From NCBI GenBank assembly GCA_009702955.1, contig WLHA01000051.1, positions 1 to 7,330 of the forward strand: DNA of 7,330 nt, in the 5' to 3' direction. The notes beneath the pieces were generated by a model. The model saw only the letters and a program-made list of their open reading frames with translations. It was not told the origin of the DNA and did no database searches. The translations under genes were made by a program, and so were the position numbers. This DNA is from Actinomycetota bacterium. Its GTDB lineage: Bacteria > Actinomycetota > Acidimicrobiia > IMCC26256. This document shows, piece after piece, positions 1 through 5,525 of the stretch. Numbering within the stretch: the first letter of the stretch is position 1; each line of letters opens with the position of its first letter.

Positions 1-475
1 CATCAAAGTCGGTTGTAACTACAAACGAAACCTTTACTCCTACGAGATTCCCTACGGTATCCGCGAGCAGTTGCGGGCCACCTGCTGACATTGCTGCGTT
101 GATCTTGTCGGTCCCGTGGCCAGGAATCTGAGCACCAGTGTCACGCGGAATATCAAGCATTGTGGCTTGACCGCTCTGTGGATTTACTCCAACAAGGTGA
201 ATCGCATCACCGCGAGCAACGGTCTCTCCGCTACGAGCATCGCTGCCGACAACTAATACAAATATCGGCGCAATCCCAGGGACGGGGGTTGTGTCTGCGC
301 TCGCGGTCTTGGTAACTGTCACGTATGTTGCCCCTGCGGCGATTGGCATGCGCCCAGTCTTCAGCCACCATGCAGCAAGCCCTCCGGTGCCCATGGCAAT
401 TGCGAGGAGAACAATCGAGGCGGCGCTAATTGCGCGTTTGATGAAGCGCTTAAAAGTTATTCCGGTGGTCAGCAT
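1..475 (-). CDS. LCP (LytR-CpsA-Psr) family glycopolymer transferase, N-terminal part
   Basis: Membrane-anchored enzyme of the LytR-CpsA-Psr family. Members move wall glycopolymers (teichoic acid, arabinogalactan or capsule-type chains) from a polyprenyl-pyrophosphate carrier onto peptidoglycan outside the membrane. Only 158 residues are visible; the rest lies beyond the left edge. A basic N-terminus (KRFIKR, 9-14) precedes one membrane segment (about 15-38), then a linker and the start of the LCP domain at about 70. Family landmarks are present: GSDAR (77-81), RGD (88-90, usually RSD), LDIPRD (107-112) and DKINAA (123-128) followed by a GGP turn. The Asp and Arg residues of these motifs bind metal and the lipid pyrophosphate in characterised members. 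The ATG was chosen because an AAAGG lies 7 bases upstream; a GTG one codon earlier is the alternative. The start overlaps the upstream lipoprotein stop by one base (TGATG). The glycopolymer handled cannot be told from this. Confidence 0.93.
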   Translation of the reverse strand, partial: MLTTGITFKRFIKRAISAASIVLLAIAMGTGGLAAWWLKTGRMPIAAGATYVTVTKTASADTTPVPGIAPIFVLVVGSDARSGETVARGDAIHLVGVNPQSGQATMLDIPRDTGAQIPGHGTDKINAAMSAGGPQLLADTVGNLVGVKVSFVVTTDFD

Positions 476-1143
476 CACGGAGCCTTTGTTGAGGAGGATG
501 TTTTGGGCGCTGAAGCAATTCCTTTGCCATCTCGGTTGACGGTGAGCCGCCAGCCGTCAATTAACCAGGCGTCTCCTTCGTGAACAAACGCGAGTTCGCC
601 GACCCGATGGATCGTTACTGCACCAGTCTTTGTTTTGGTGCTGATGGTTACGTCAATTGAGACGGTTGCAAGTGCAGCGACCCCGGTGTTGTCCGTAAGA
701 ATCGTGATGGGCAATGGAGCGCTCGTTACCTCCACGGACTCTGTAGCAGGGGAGATACCAACATCGGTGAGCGCATCGCTTGCTTCGCCGACTGCGTTTG
801 GCTTTGCAGCGGAGGTAAGCAGGTCTGAGATCTTTAGCGACTTACCGTGCATTGGAATGACAGAGGCTTGGCGCACGTAATTTTGAGTCGCCGCGACCAA
901 TGCATCGACGTCGCTCAGGTTGGCCTCTCCGGTATTACCTGTACGCACCACTTTCACGTCTCCCGCAGCGAACTGAACCTTCTCGGCCTGCGGTGTCTTC
1001 TCTGGGTTATTGGTGGCGGCCTTGCCGTCTGAGCCGCAAGCTGCGATCAGTGCAGTGCAGAGAAACAATGTTGTTGGGATCAGGACCCTCGAGAGGTTTA
1101 GGTGTCGCTGTCCTTGAACTGAGGCTCGCAAGTTGGATTGCAT
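475..1143 (-). CDS. Predicted lipoprotein, possibly NTF2-like fold
   Basis: A 222-residue exported protein of unknown function. A longish n-region (1-19) leads to a hydrophobic core and a lipobox IAAC with the modified Cys at residue 36, then a low-complexity linker rich in Ser, Lys, Asn and Pro. This is typical of actinobacterial lipoproteins tethered to the outer membrane face. The mature part has a helix-like stretch (about 80-92, DALVAATQNYVR), then alternating beta-like segments ending in GELAFVHEGDAWLIDGWRL (about 182-200). That ending (a strand, then 'W-L-I-D-G-W') resembles the last strands of NTF2/SnoaL-like domains; this assignment is tentative. The tail is Ser/Thr/Lys-rich. The ATG at 1143 has no clear Shine-Dalgarno; a TTG four codons later is possible and would keep the signal peptide. 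It sits 88 bases after the first trkA and overlaps the LCP gene, so co-expression with the LCP protein is likely. Confidence 0.82.
   Translation of the reverse strand: MQSNLRASVQGQRHLNLSRVLIPTTLFLCTALIAACGSDGKAATNNPEKTPQAEKVQFAAGDVKVVRTGNTGEANLSDVDALVAATQNYVRQASVIPMHGKSLKISDLLTSAAKPNAVGEASDALTDVGISPATESVEVTSAPLPITILTDNTGVAALATVSIDVTISTKTKTGAVTIHRVGELAFVHEGDAWLIDGWRLTVNRDGKGIASAPKTSSSTKAP
483..487 (-). promoter_or_regulatory. Ribosome binding site for the LCP gene
   Basis: On the minus strand this reads AAAGG, 7 bases before the ATG at 475. It lies inside the end of the upstream lipoprotein gene, as expected for translationally coupled genes, and favours the ATG over the GTG one codon earlier. 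Confidence 0.45.
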
Positions 1144-1231
1144 TTCGCAACGATGCCACGCGAACAGGTTGAGATGGTGGCGCGATGCGCGAATCTTGCT
1201 GCGGGGGTTTGTGGTCGAGCTAGTGGTCGAG
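1144..1231. other. Gap between first trkA and lipoprotein gene
   Basis: An 88-base non-coding gap between two minus-strand genes. Its right end is taken up by a 12-base tandem repeat continuing out of the trkA 3' end. No convincing hairpin followed by a T-run is visible, so read-through from trkA into the lipoprotein gene is possible. No clear promoter was recognised. Confidence 0.6.
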
Positions 1232-1241
1232 CTAGTGGTCG
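1211..1241. repeat. 12-base tandem repeat spanning the stop codon of the first trkA
   Basis: Two perfect copies of GTGGTCGAGCTA (1211-1222, 1223-1234) are followed by a third, partial GTGGTCG (1235-1241). Read on the gene's strand the unit is GAC CAC TAG CTC. The last two codons (Asp-His) and the stop of trkA therefore lie inside the repeat, and a second in-frame TAG occurs 12 bases later (1222-1220). Confidence 0.9.
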
Positions 1242-1891
1242 GTAGTAGTAGCTAGCCGCTTCTCGAGTTCATCCAAGGCATCGGCGGCAACTACCAGGTG
1301 AAGAATGTCTCCGGACTGACCGACGAGATCGTTGCGAGCAACCTGAGCGGTTCCAAGGCGAGTAATAGCGCTTAATTGAAATCTCCCGGACTCATCAATA
1401 CCGGAGAGTCGCCTTCCAGCCCAGTGCCCCGGGAGTGTTCGCTCGACTAGATGGACACCACCAGAGGCATCGGTCCAATCAGTGGGGAGCGTCGTTGGGA
1501 TGAGTCGTCGCACAACCTGCTCTGTTGTCCACGAGACGGTAGCAACGGTAGGTATCCCTAAGCGCTCATAGATCGCTGCTCTTCGTGGGTCATAAATCCT
1601 TGCTACAACCTGTGGCACTCCAAATGTCTCGCGCGCAACACGCGCTGACATGATGTTCGAGTTGTCTCCAGAGGTAACAGAGGCGAGTGCTCCGGCGTCG
1701 GTAATGCCTGCCTCGATGAGCGTGTCTCTATCGAAACCAAAACCGACAATGCGGTCACCGGTAAAATTGCTCGAGAGGCGGCGAAACGCGTCTTTACGCT
1801 TATCGATAATTGAGACGCTATGGCCTTGAGCCTCAAGCGTCACTGCGATCTCACTACCCACTCGGCCACAGCCGACGACTACGACGTGCAA
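1232..1891 (-). CDS. trkA: TrkA family potassium uptake regulator, RCK protein (CeoB-like)
   Basis: Cytosolic RCK (regulator of K+ conductance) protein that would bind a nucleotide and gate a potassium transporter at the inner face of the membrane. From the chosen start it has 219 residues, the usual length for single TrkA-N plus TrkA-C proteins. A Rossmann fold opens with GCGRVG (7-12) and the second strand ends in an acidic residue (D30 in SIID), the pattern for NAD(H) binding. SVTSGDNSNI (71-80) and VVARIYDP (95-102) are typical of the TrkA-N domain; about 140-215 forms the TrkA-C domain. Start choice: a TTG at 1891 has AGGGAG 6 bases upstream and gives the family-typical beginning MHVVVVGCGRVG. 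An ATG at 1921 would add 10 residues but has no ribosome site. It is separated from the second trkA by the opposite-strand OB-fold gene. The stop lies inside a 12-base tandem repeat. Confidence 0.93.
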   Translation of the reverse strand: MHVVVVGCGRVGSEIAVTLEAQGHSVSIIDKRKDAFRRLSSNFTGDRIVGFGFDRDTLIEAGITDAGALASVTSGDNSNIMSARVARETFGVPQVVARIYDPRRAAIYERLGIPTVATVSWTTEQVVRRLIPTTLPTDWTDASGGVHLVERTLPGHWAGRRLSGIDESGRFQLSAITRLGTAQVARNDLVGQSGDILHLVVAADALDELEKRLATTTDH

Positions 1892-1897
1892 AGCAAT

Positions 1898-1903
1898 CTC
1901 CCT
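1898..1903 (-). promoter_or_regulatory. Ribosome binding site that decides the first trkA start
   Basis: Reads AGGGAG on the minus strand, 6 bases before the TTG at 1891. The ATG at 1921 has nothing similar upstream, so this site argues for the TTG. Confidence 0.6.
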
Positions 1904-1963
1904 CGTATCGGTCTCAACCATCGTAGAACCAGACGTGAGGAATTGCTTGACCCGGGGCTTCCT

Positions 1964-2022
1964 GTTTCCTTTGGGGCTGTTTCTTTAGGGCTGTATCTTC
2001 GGGGGGCGTTTCTTTGGGGCAG
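1964..2022. repeat. Degenerate 14/15-base tandem repeat, four copies
   Basis: Copies are GTTTCCTTTGGGGCT (1964-1978), GTTTCTTTAGGGCT (1979-1992), GTATCTTCGGGGGGC (1993-2007) and GTTTCTTTGGGGCAG (2008-2022). They alternate a T-rich half with a G-rich half and lie wholly between two divergent genes. The preceding CCCGGGGCTTCCT (1951-1963) may be a decayed copy. Confidence 0.8.
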
Positions 2023-2056
2023 GCAACTATTTGGTCCTGCGGGTATTGTGCCGGGC

Positions 2057-2061
2057 GGAGG
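2057..2061 (+). promoter_or_regulatory. Ribosome binding site for the OB-fold gene
   Basis: GGAGG lies 8 bases before the ATG at 2070. It fixes that ATG as the start over an in-frame TTG at 2031, which would add 13 residues and has no such site. Confidence 0.8.
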
Positions 2062-2069
2062 CAATAGCT

Positions 2070-2438
2070 ATGGCGCTGAAGAAATTCCTAGACAAGTTGA
2101 CCAAGCCAGTGCAAGAACTTGATCGCGTAGCTCTAGTGGAGTGGTCAGAGGATGCTCGAGCAGTGCCGATCGACCAGATCAAGATGCGGGAGCCGGTATT
2201 TATTGCCGGCGAGATCTCCTCCGTGAGGCTGGTGCCTAGGGCTAACTCCGCTGCTCTTGAGGTGACAGTGAAAGATGGCAGAGGCTCTGTTACAGCAGTC
2301 TTCTTGGGGCGTCGAACGATTCCAGGCCTTAATACCGGCCGTAGGTTGATGCTTGAAGGTGTGCCGTTTAGGCAGAATGCAAGGGTGGTATTCATGAACC
2401 CCGTCTACCGAATTATTCCTAGAGGCACACCAACCTGA
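2070..2438 (+). CDS. Small OB-fold nucleic-acid-binding domain protein
   Basis: A 122-residue protein with no signal peptide or membrane segment. The N-terminal 30 residues are helical and charged (KKFLDKLTKPVQELDR). An OB-fold-like barrel follows: VFIAGEISSVRLVP (about 43-56), then strands AALEVTVKDGRGSVTAVFLG (about 60-79), then GLNTGRRLMLEGVPF and ARVVFMNPVYRIIP at the end. The pattern 'G-x-I-x-x-V-x-x-x-P ... V-x-D-G-x-G-x-V-x-A-V-F-L-G-R-R-x-I-x-G' matches the OB-fold proteins that neighbour ceoB/ceoC in actinobacteria (Rv2694c type, from memory). Such proteins resemble the anticodon-binding/RecG-wedge OB class, but their function is unknown to me. It lies on the opposite strand between the two trkA genes, divergent from one and convergent with the other. 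The DUF3159 membrane gene that often follows it elsewhere is absent here. Confidence 0.87.
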   Translation: MALKKFLDKLTKPVQELDRVALVEWSEDARAVPIDQIKMREPVFIAGEISSVRLVPRANSAALEVTVKDGRGSVTAVFLGRRTIPGLNTGRRLMLEGVPFRQNARVVFMNPVYRIIPRGTPT

Positions 2439-2504
2439 CAGGTTTCTGGCTGCGTTGAGGACAAGGGCTGAGTCGAGTCCTGAGTCGAGCCCTCAGTCGA
2501 GCCC
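2439..2504. other. Convergent gap between OB-fold gene and second trkA
   Basis: A 66-base gap where two genes meet tail to tail. Its right part is the 12-base tandem repeat. GGCTGAG (2466-2472) can pair with CTCAGTC (2492-2498, one G-T pair), and CTGAG (2480-2484) with CTCAG (2492-2496). The repeat could thus fold in either transcript. No T-run follows, so I do not call an intrinsic terminator. Confidence 0.5.
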
Positions 2505-2510
2505 TCAGTC
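2463..2510. repeat. 12-base tandem repeat spanning the stop codon of the second trkA
   Basis: Four 12-base units run from the trkA end outward. On the gene's strand they are GACTGAGGGCTC (2510-2499), the same again (2498-2487), GACTCAGGACTC (2486-2475) and the more decayed GACTCAGCCCTT (2474-2463). The first unit holds the last Asp codon and the TGA stop; the second repeats the in-frame TGA. In the outer two units the stop has become TCA. The unit shares GCTCGAC with the repeat at the other trkA end. Confidence 0.9.
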
Positions 2511-3167
2511 GTTAGTGAGGATGTGACGCACTGAGTCTTCTGAGTCAGGGGTCACTAGCGCAAGCACCTCATCACCTACGTAGAAGACCGAGTCTCCCCT
2601 AGGCACGATTAAGTGCTCCTCTCGCAGGATCGCAACGATTGTTGCATCACGAGGGATATCAATCTCTTTGATTGTTTTGTTGACAATCGGGGAGTCCTCG
2701 TTGAGTTTTACTTCTACGAGTCGGGCCAATCCGCCGTCGAAGCGCAGGAGTTCAACGAGCTTTCCAACGTTCACGGCCTCCTCTACGAGGCTGGTGATGA
2801 GCTGTGGGGTAGAGACAAATTGGTCTACGCCCCAGTTCTCATTGAACATCCACTCGTTCTTCGGGTGATTGACGCGTGCGATTACTCGCGGAATCCCAAA
2901 CTCTTGTTTCGCCAGCAGTGAGGTAACGAGATTGTCCTCGTCGTCGCCGGTGGCAGCAACGAGTACCTCACATGTCTCGAGTTTTGCCTCGCGAAGTGAG
3001 GAGACCTCACATGAGTCACCGATATACCACTCGATGCCCTCCTCAACTGTGGCTCTGTTAGCCACGGCCTGTCGCTGCTCAATGAGCAAAATCTCATGGC
3101 CTGCTCTATGAAGAGCATTAGCAACATGGAGTCCGACGTTTCCTGCACCCGCAATGGCAACACGCAT
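2505..3167 (-). CDS. trkA: TrkA family potassium uptake regulator, RCK protein (CeoC-like)
   Basis: Second cytosolic RCK protein, 220 residues, with the same two-domain layout as the first but clearly diverged from it. The Rossmann motif GAGNVG is at 7-12, an acidic residue ends the second strand (E30 in LLIEQ), ATGDDEDN lies near 72-79 and VIARVNHP follows. The C-terminal TrkA-C half (about 138-218) carries SPIVNKTIKEIDIP and ends with the strand DEVLALVTP. Two different RCK subunits beside one transporter suggest a hetero-oligomeric ring, as proposed for CeoB/CeoC. The ATG at 3167 gives the standard start MRVAIAGAG; a GTG two codons upstream is the alternative. Neither has a strong ribosome site (GTAGG lies 8 bases before the ATG). 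It is divergent from the permease gene across a 187-base region, so the two may share control. Its stop codon lies inside a tandem repeat. Confidence 0.93.
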   Translation of the reverse strand: MRVAIAGAGNVGLHVANALHRAGHEILLIEQRQAVANRATVEEGIEWYIGDSCEVSSLREAKLETCEVLVAATGDDEDNLVTSLLAKQEFGIPRVIARVNHPKNEWMFNENWGVDQFVSTPQLITSLVEEAVNVGKLVELLRFDGGLARLVEVKLNEDSPIVNKTIKEIDIPRDATIVAILREEHLIVPRGDSVFYVGDEVLALVTPDSEDSVRHILTND

Positions 3168-3354
3168 CTCCACAACCTACCCGCGCTCGTTTGCCTTAGG
3201 CGTATCTCTAGCTATTCGCCCATTGCCGGGTGCGGGTTTGGGGCCGCCGAGAGTGGCAGGATAGAGGGACTCACTTGGGGACTGTAAGTAAGTAAACAGA
3301 TTGCTTGTGAGCATTTTCAAAGATCCTCTCCGCTGCTCTTGGGGGCCACAAGAA
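3168..3354. other. Divergent control region between second trkA and permease gene
   Basis: A 187-base gap that must carry promoters in both directions. For the permease, TTGGGG (3238-3243), a 16-base spacer and GATAGA (3260-3265) are a weak -35/-10 possibility. GGGACT occurs twice exactly 12 bases apart (3266 and 3278), followed by TAAG-TAAG-TAAA (3285-3296). The permease frame stays open back to a TTG at 3301, but the conserved protein start is at 3355. I do not see a c-di-AMP (ydaO-type) riboswitch consensus. Confidence 0.45.
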
Positions 3355-5202
3355 ATGTTCTCTGCGTTAAAACGGATATTTGTGGGTAGGCCACTCGCTA
3401 CGACTGAGCAAGAGCATCAGCGCATCTCTAAGACGATCGCTCTTGCGGTCTTCTCCTCGGATGCGATCTCCTCAACGGCCTATGCGACCGAGGAGATTCT
3501 TTTTGTTGTAGCGCTTGGAGCATCAAGCCTCGCGCTAGGGCTCAACGTCTTGATGCCAATCGCGATTGCGGTAGCGCTTCTCTTGGCGATTGTCGTCACG
3601 TCATACCGCCAGACAATCTTTGCGTATCCGAGCGGAGGCGGTTCATACGTTGTGTCGCGCGAGAACCTTGGAGAGACTCCTTCTCTCGTAGCAGGGGCAT
3701 CGCTGCTCGTCGACTACATACTCACCGTTGCCGTATCAATCTCTGCAGGTGTCGCCGCCATTATCTCTATCCCGGCACTTCGAGGTCTCGCTAACCACCG
3801 AGTAGAGCTCGGGCTCGCGCTGATCCTTTTGATCAGCTTGGCGAACCTGCGCGGGATTAAAGAATCAGGTCGCATCTTTGCTGCACCTACATACATTTAC
3901 ATCGTGATGTTGACCGGACTAATTGCCTACGGTTTATACCAGTCGTTTACTGGCAATATCGGAACGGTGCCCTTCGATAAGGAGGCCTTTGACGGTACGC
4001 TCGCATCCGGTGGAACGCTCGGATTATTCCTTATTTTAAAGGGTTTTTCCTCCGGTGCAGTCGCACTGACCGGTGTAGAGGCAATCTCCAATGGAGTACC
4101 AGCATTCAAGCGCCCAGAGTCTAAAAATGCAGCCGCAACCCTCACCTGGATGGCGTTTATTCTTGGCGGGTTGTTCTTTGGCGTCTCACTATTGGCCCAT
4201 CGGATACAGCCGTACCCAAGCCACGACCAAACTGTTTTCTCGCAGATGGGACTCCTCGTATTTGGGAGCGGTCCGCTCTATCTGATTCTGCAGTTTGCGA
4301 CGGCTGCGATCTTGACGCTCGCAGCCAACACTGCGTACGCAGACTTCCCGAGGCTCTCTTCGATCATTGCAGCCGATGGCTACCTGCCAAAGCAGTTGGC
4401 CAACCGCGGTGACAGGCTTGTCTTCTCCAACGGAGTGCTCGTACTTGCGGTTACGGCTAGCGCGTTAATCGTCGGCTTCGGCGGTAAGACCAACGCCTTG
4501 ATACCGCTTTATGCGGTAGGCGTGTTCACCTCATTTACTCTTTCGCAGGCCGGCATGGTGGTGCACCATCGCAAAGAGAAAGAGCAGGGTTGGAAGCGCA
4601 ATATGGTGCTCAACGGTGTCGGGTCATTCGCCACCTTGGTTGTGCTCCTAATTGTTGCCGTAACGAAATTCTCAAGTGGCGCGTGGGTGCCGATTGTGGT
4701 CATCCCATTCATCATCATGATCTTTAGGGTCATCCACAAGCACTACAAGAGTGTCTCGCTGAGCCTTGCTGTCACAGCCGACTACAAGACGCGCCCGGTC
4801 AACCACACTGTCGTCGTACTCGTAGGGAAGGTCCACCGAGGGGTACTAGAGGCTCTCGCCTATGCCCGATCCCTCAACCCCAACCGCTTGATCGCTGTAT
4901 GTATTGTCTCCGATGACGAGGAGGAGGCGGCTGTTGTGGAGTCCTGGAGGGTCTTCGATATTGAGATCCCCCTCGAGTTGGTCCACTCCCCGTATCGCGA
5001 GCTCACAGGGCCAGTCCTCGCCTTTATTGACGAGCTTGATGCCCAGCGCGACAACGACACAGTTACGGTCGTGATCCCGGAGTTCGTGGTGGATTCTTGG
5101 TGGGCGCACCTTCTGCACAATCAGAGCGCTCTTGTGCTCAAGGCCCGCCTGCTATTCCGCAAGGGGACAGTGGTGACCTCCGTTCCGTACCACATGGAGT
5201 AG
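3355..5202 (+). CDS. kimA: KimA-type potassium importer, APC superfamily permease
   Basis: Inner-membrane transporter, 615 residues, matching in length and pattern the Bacillus subtilis high-affinity K+/H+ symporter KimA (YdaO, about 607 residues), compared from memory. About 12 membrane helices fill residues 27-460; a soluble alpha/beta domain follows (about 484-610), ending in LLHNQSALVLKARLLF and VPYHME, very like the KimA end. Residues I recall as lining the KimA K+ sites are kept: D36 and Y43 in SSDAISSTAY, D120, Y121 and S128 in the LLVDYILTVAVS stretch, T239 and E242 in ALTGVEAISN. YPSGGGSYVVSRENLGE (91-107) is the APC/KimA signature. The start was chosen from family likeness (MFSALKRIFVGRPL) and a GGGGG 9 bases upstream; TTG 3301 would add 18 residues. 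Databases often label this family 'amino acid permease', but the neighbouring RCK genes support potassium. It is divergent from the second trkA. Confidence 0.9.
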   Translation: MFSALKRIFVGRPLATTEQEHQRISKTIALAVFSSDAISSTAYATEEILFVVALGASSLALGLNVLMPIAIAVALLLAIVVTSYRQTIFAYPSGGGSYVVSRENLGETPSLVAGASLLVDYILTVAVSISAGVAAIISIPALRGLANHRVELGLALILLISLANLRGIKESGRIFAAPTYIYIVMLTGLIAYGLYQSFTGNIGTVPFDKEAFDGTLASGGTLGLFLILKGFSSGAVALTGVEAISNGVPAFKRPESKNAAATLTWMAFILGGLFFGVSLLAHRIQPYPSHDQTVFSQMGLLVFGSGPLYLILQFATAAILTLAANTAYADFPRLSSIIAADGYLPKQLANRGDRLVFSNGVLVLAVTASALIVGFGGKTNALIPLYAVGVFTSFTLSQAGMVVHHRKEKEQGWKRNMVLNGVGSFATLVVLLIVAVTKFSSGAWVPIVVIPFIIMIFRVIHKHYKSVSLSLAVTADYKTRPVNHTVVVLVGKVHRGVLEALAYARSLNPNRLIAVCIVSDDEEEAAVVESWRVFDIEIPLELVHSPYRELTGPVLAFIDELDAQRDNDTVTVVIPEFVVDSWWAHLLHNQSALVLKARLLFRKGTVVTSVPYHME

Positions 5203-5230
5203 TCACATTCTCGCTGAGAGGCGTTTAATG

Positions 5231-5266
5231 AGGCACCACATAAGGCACCACATAAGGCACTACATA
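5231..5266. repeat. 12-base tandem repeat, three copies, after the permease gene
   Basis: AGGCACCACATA (5231-5242) is followed by an identical copy (5243-5254) and AGGCACTACATA (5255-5266, one change). It starts 28 bases after the permease stop codon. Unlike the two trkA repeats it does not include the stop, and its sequence is unrelated to theirs; only period and location agree. Confidence 0.92.
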
Positions 5267-5439
5267 TCTGGGTTGAGGGATGCGGATATGGGCGATTCTG
5301 GATGGGGAGATATAGGGGGCGATATAGGTCATTGGCGGTAACCCCGATTTCTTCTAGCGTGACGGTTCGGCCCAAGGCAGGGCTCTCCGGCTAGATTCAC
5401 CCGGTCTAAGTGGCCTCGGTCACTAGCGCCAAACCGGTC

Positions 5440-5450
5440 TACCGCCGGTA
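5440..5450. repeat. Short perfect inverted repeat upstream of the pyrophosphatase gene
   Basis: TACCG, one base, CGGTA. It sits 15 to 25 bases before the candidate -10 and could be an operator half-site pair, though an 11-base palindrome can occur by chance. Confidence 0.3.
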
Positions 5451-5464
5451 ACAGATCGGCAACA

Positions 5465-5470
5465 TATAAG
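5465..5470 (+). promoter_or_regulatory. Candidate -10 element for the pyrophosphatase gene
   Basis: TATAAG, 66 bases before the ATG. No good -35 stands 16-18 bases upstream (the sequence there is CCGCCG), so this rests on the -10 alone. A small stem, GGCCT(CGAA)GGGCC at 5471-5484, follows and would lie at the start of the transcript. Confidence 0.3.
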
Positions 5471-5519
5471 GGCCTCGAAGGGCCAACCGCGAGCAGATGC
5501 ACGCGGTCACAATCTTTAC

Positions 5520-5525
5520 AAGGAG
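5520..5525 (+). promoter_or_regulatory. Ribosome binding site for the pyrophosphatase gene
   Basis: AAGGAG ends 11 bases before the ATG at 5537, a rather long but workable spacing. It supports that ATG as the start of a gene that runs off the window. Confidence 0.65.

Larger units (their letters stand above)
1922..2069. other. Divergent intergenic region between first trkA and OB-fold gene
   Basis: This region should hold promoters for both the minus-strand trkA and the plus-strand OB-fold gene. Most of its middle is a degenerate 14/15-base repeat (1964-2022). I could not pick a confident -10/-35 pair on either strand. TAGGGCTGTATCT within the repeat is A/T-rich enough to contain a -10 element, but this is weak. 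Confidence 0.5.

Noticed and set aside
291..539. An 82-residue plus-strand open frame near the left edge.
   Set aside because: It lies antisense to the LCP gene and lipoprotein end, both of which have clear protein features.
1879..2064. A small minus-strand open frame covering the 14/15-base repeat.
   Set aside because: Its Pro/Lys/Glu/Thr content comes directly from the repeat, it overlaps the trkA start in another frame, and it has no ribosome site.
3168..3354. A c-di-AMP (ydaO-type) riboswitch ahead of the KimA-like gene.
   Set aside because: Expected from Bacillus kimA control, but I cannot find the conserved pairing elements or the expected leader length with a terminator. A covariance-model search would be decisive.
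3301..3354. An 18-residue N-terminal extension of the permease starting at TTG 3301 or GTG 3307.
   Set aside because: The extension has no ribosome site and does not resemble KimA family starts, whereas the ATG at 3355 gives the family-typical beginning.
1211..5266. CRISPR or mobile-element origin for the tandem repeats.
   Set aside because: Units are 12-15 bases, directly abutting without spacers, differ in sequence between sites, and no terminal inverted repeats, transposase or cas gene is present.
5121..5375. Minus-strand open frame crossing the permease end and its downstream repeat.
   Set aside because: Overlaps the conserved permease C-terminus, has no recognisable domain, and part of it (His-rich) simply reflects neighbouring repeats.
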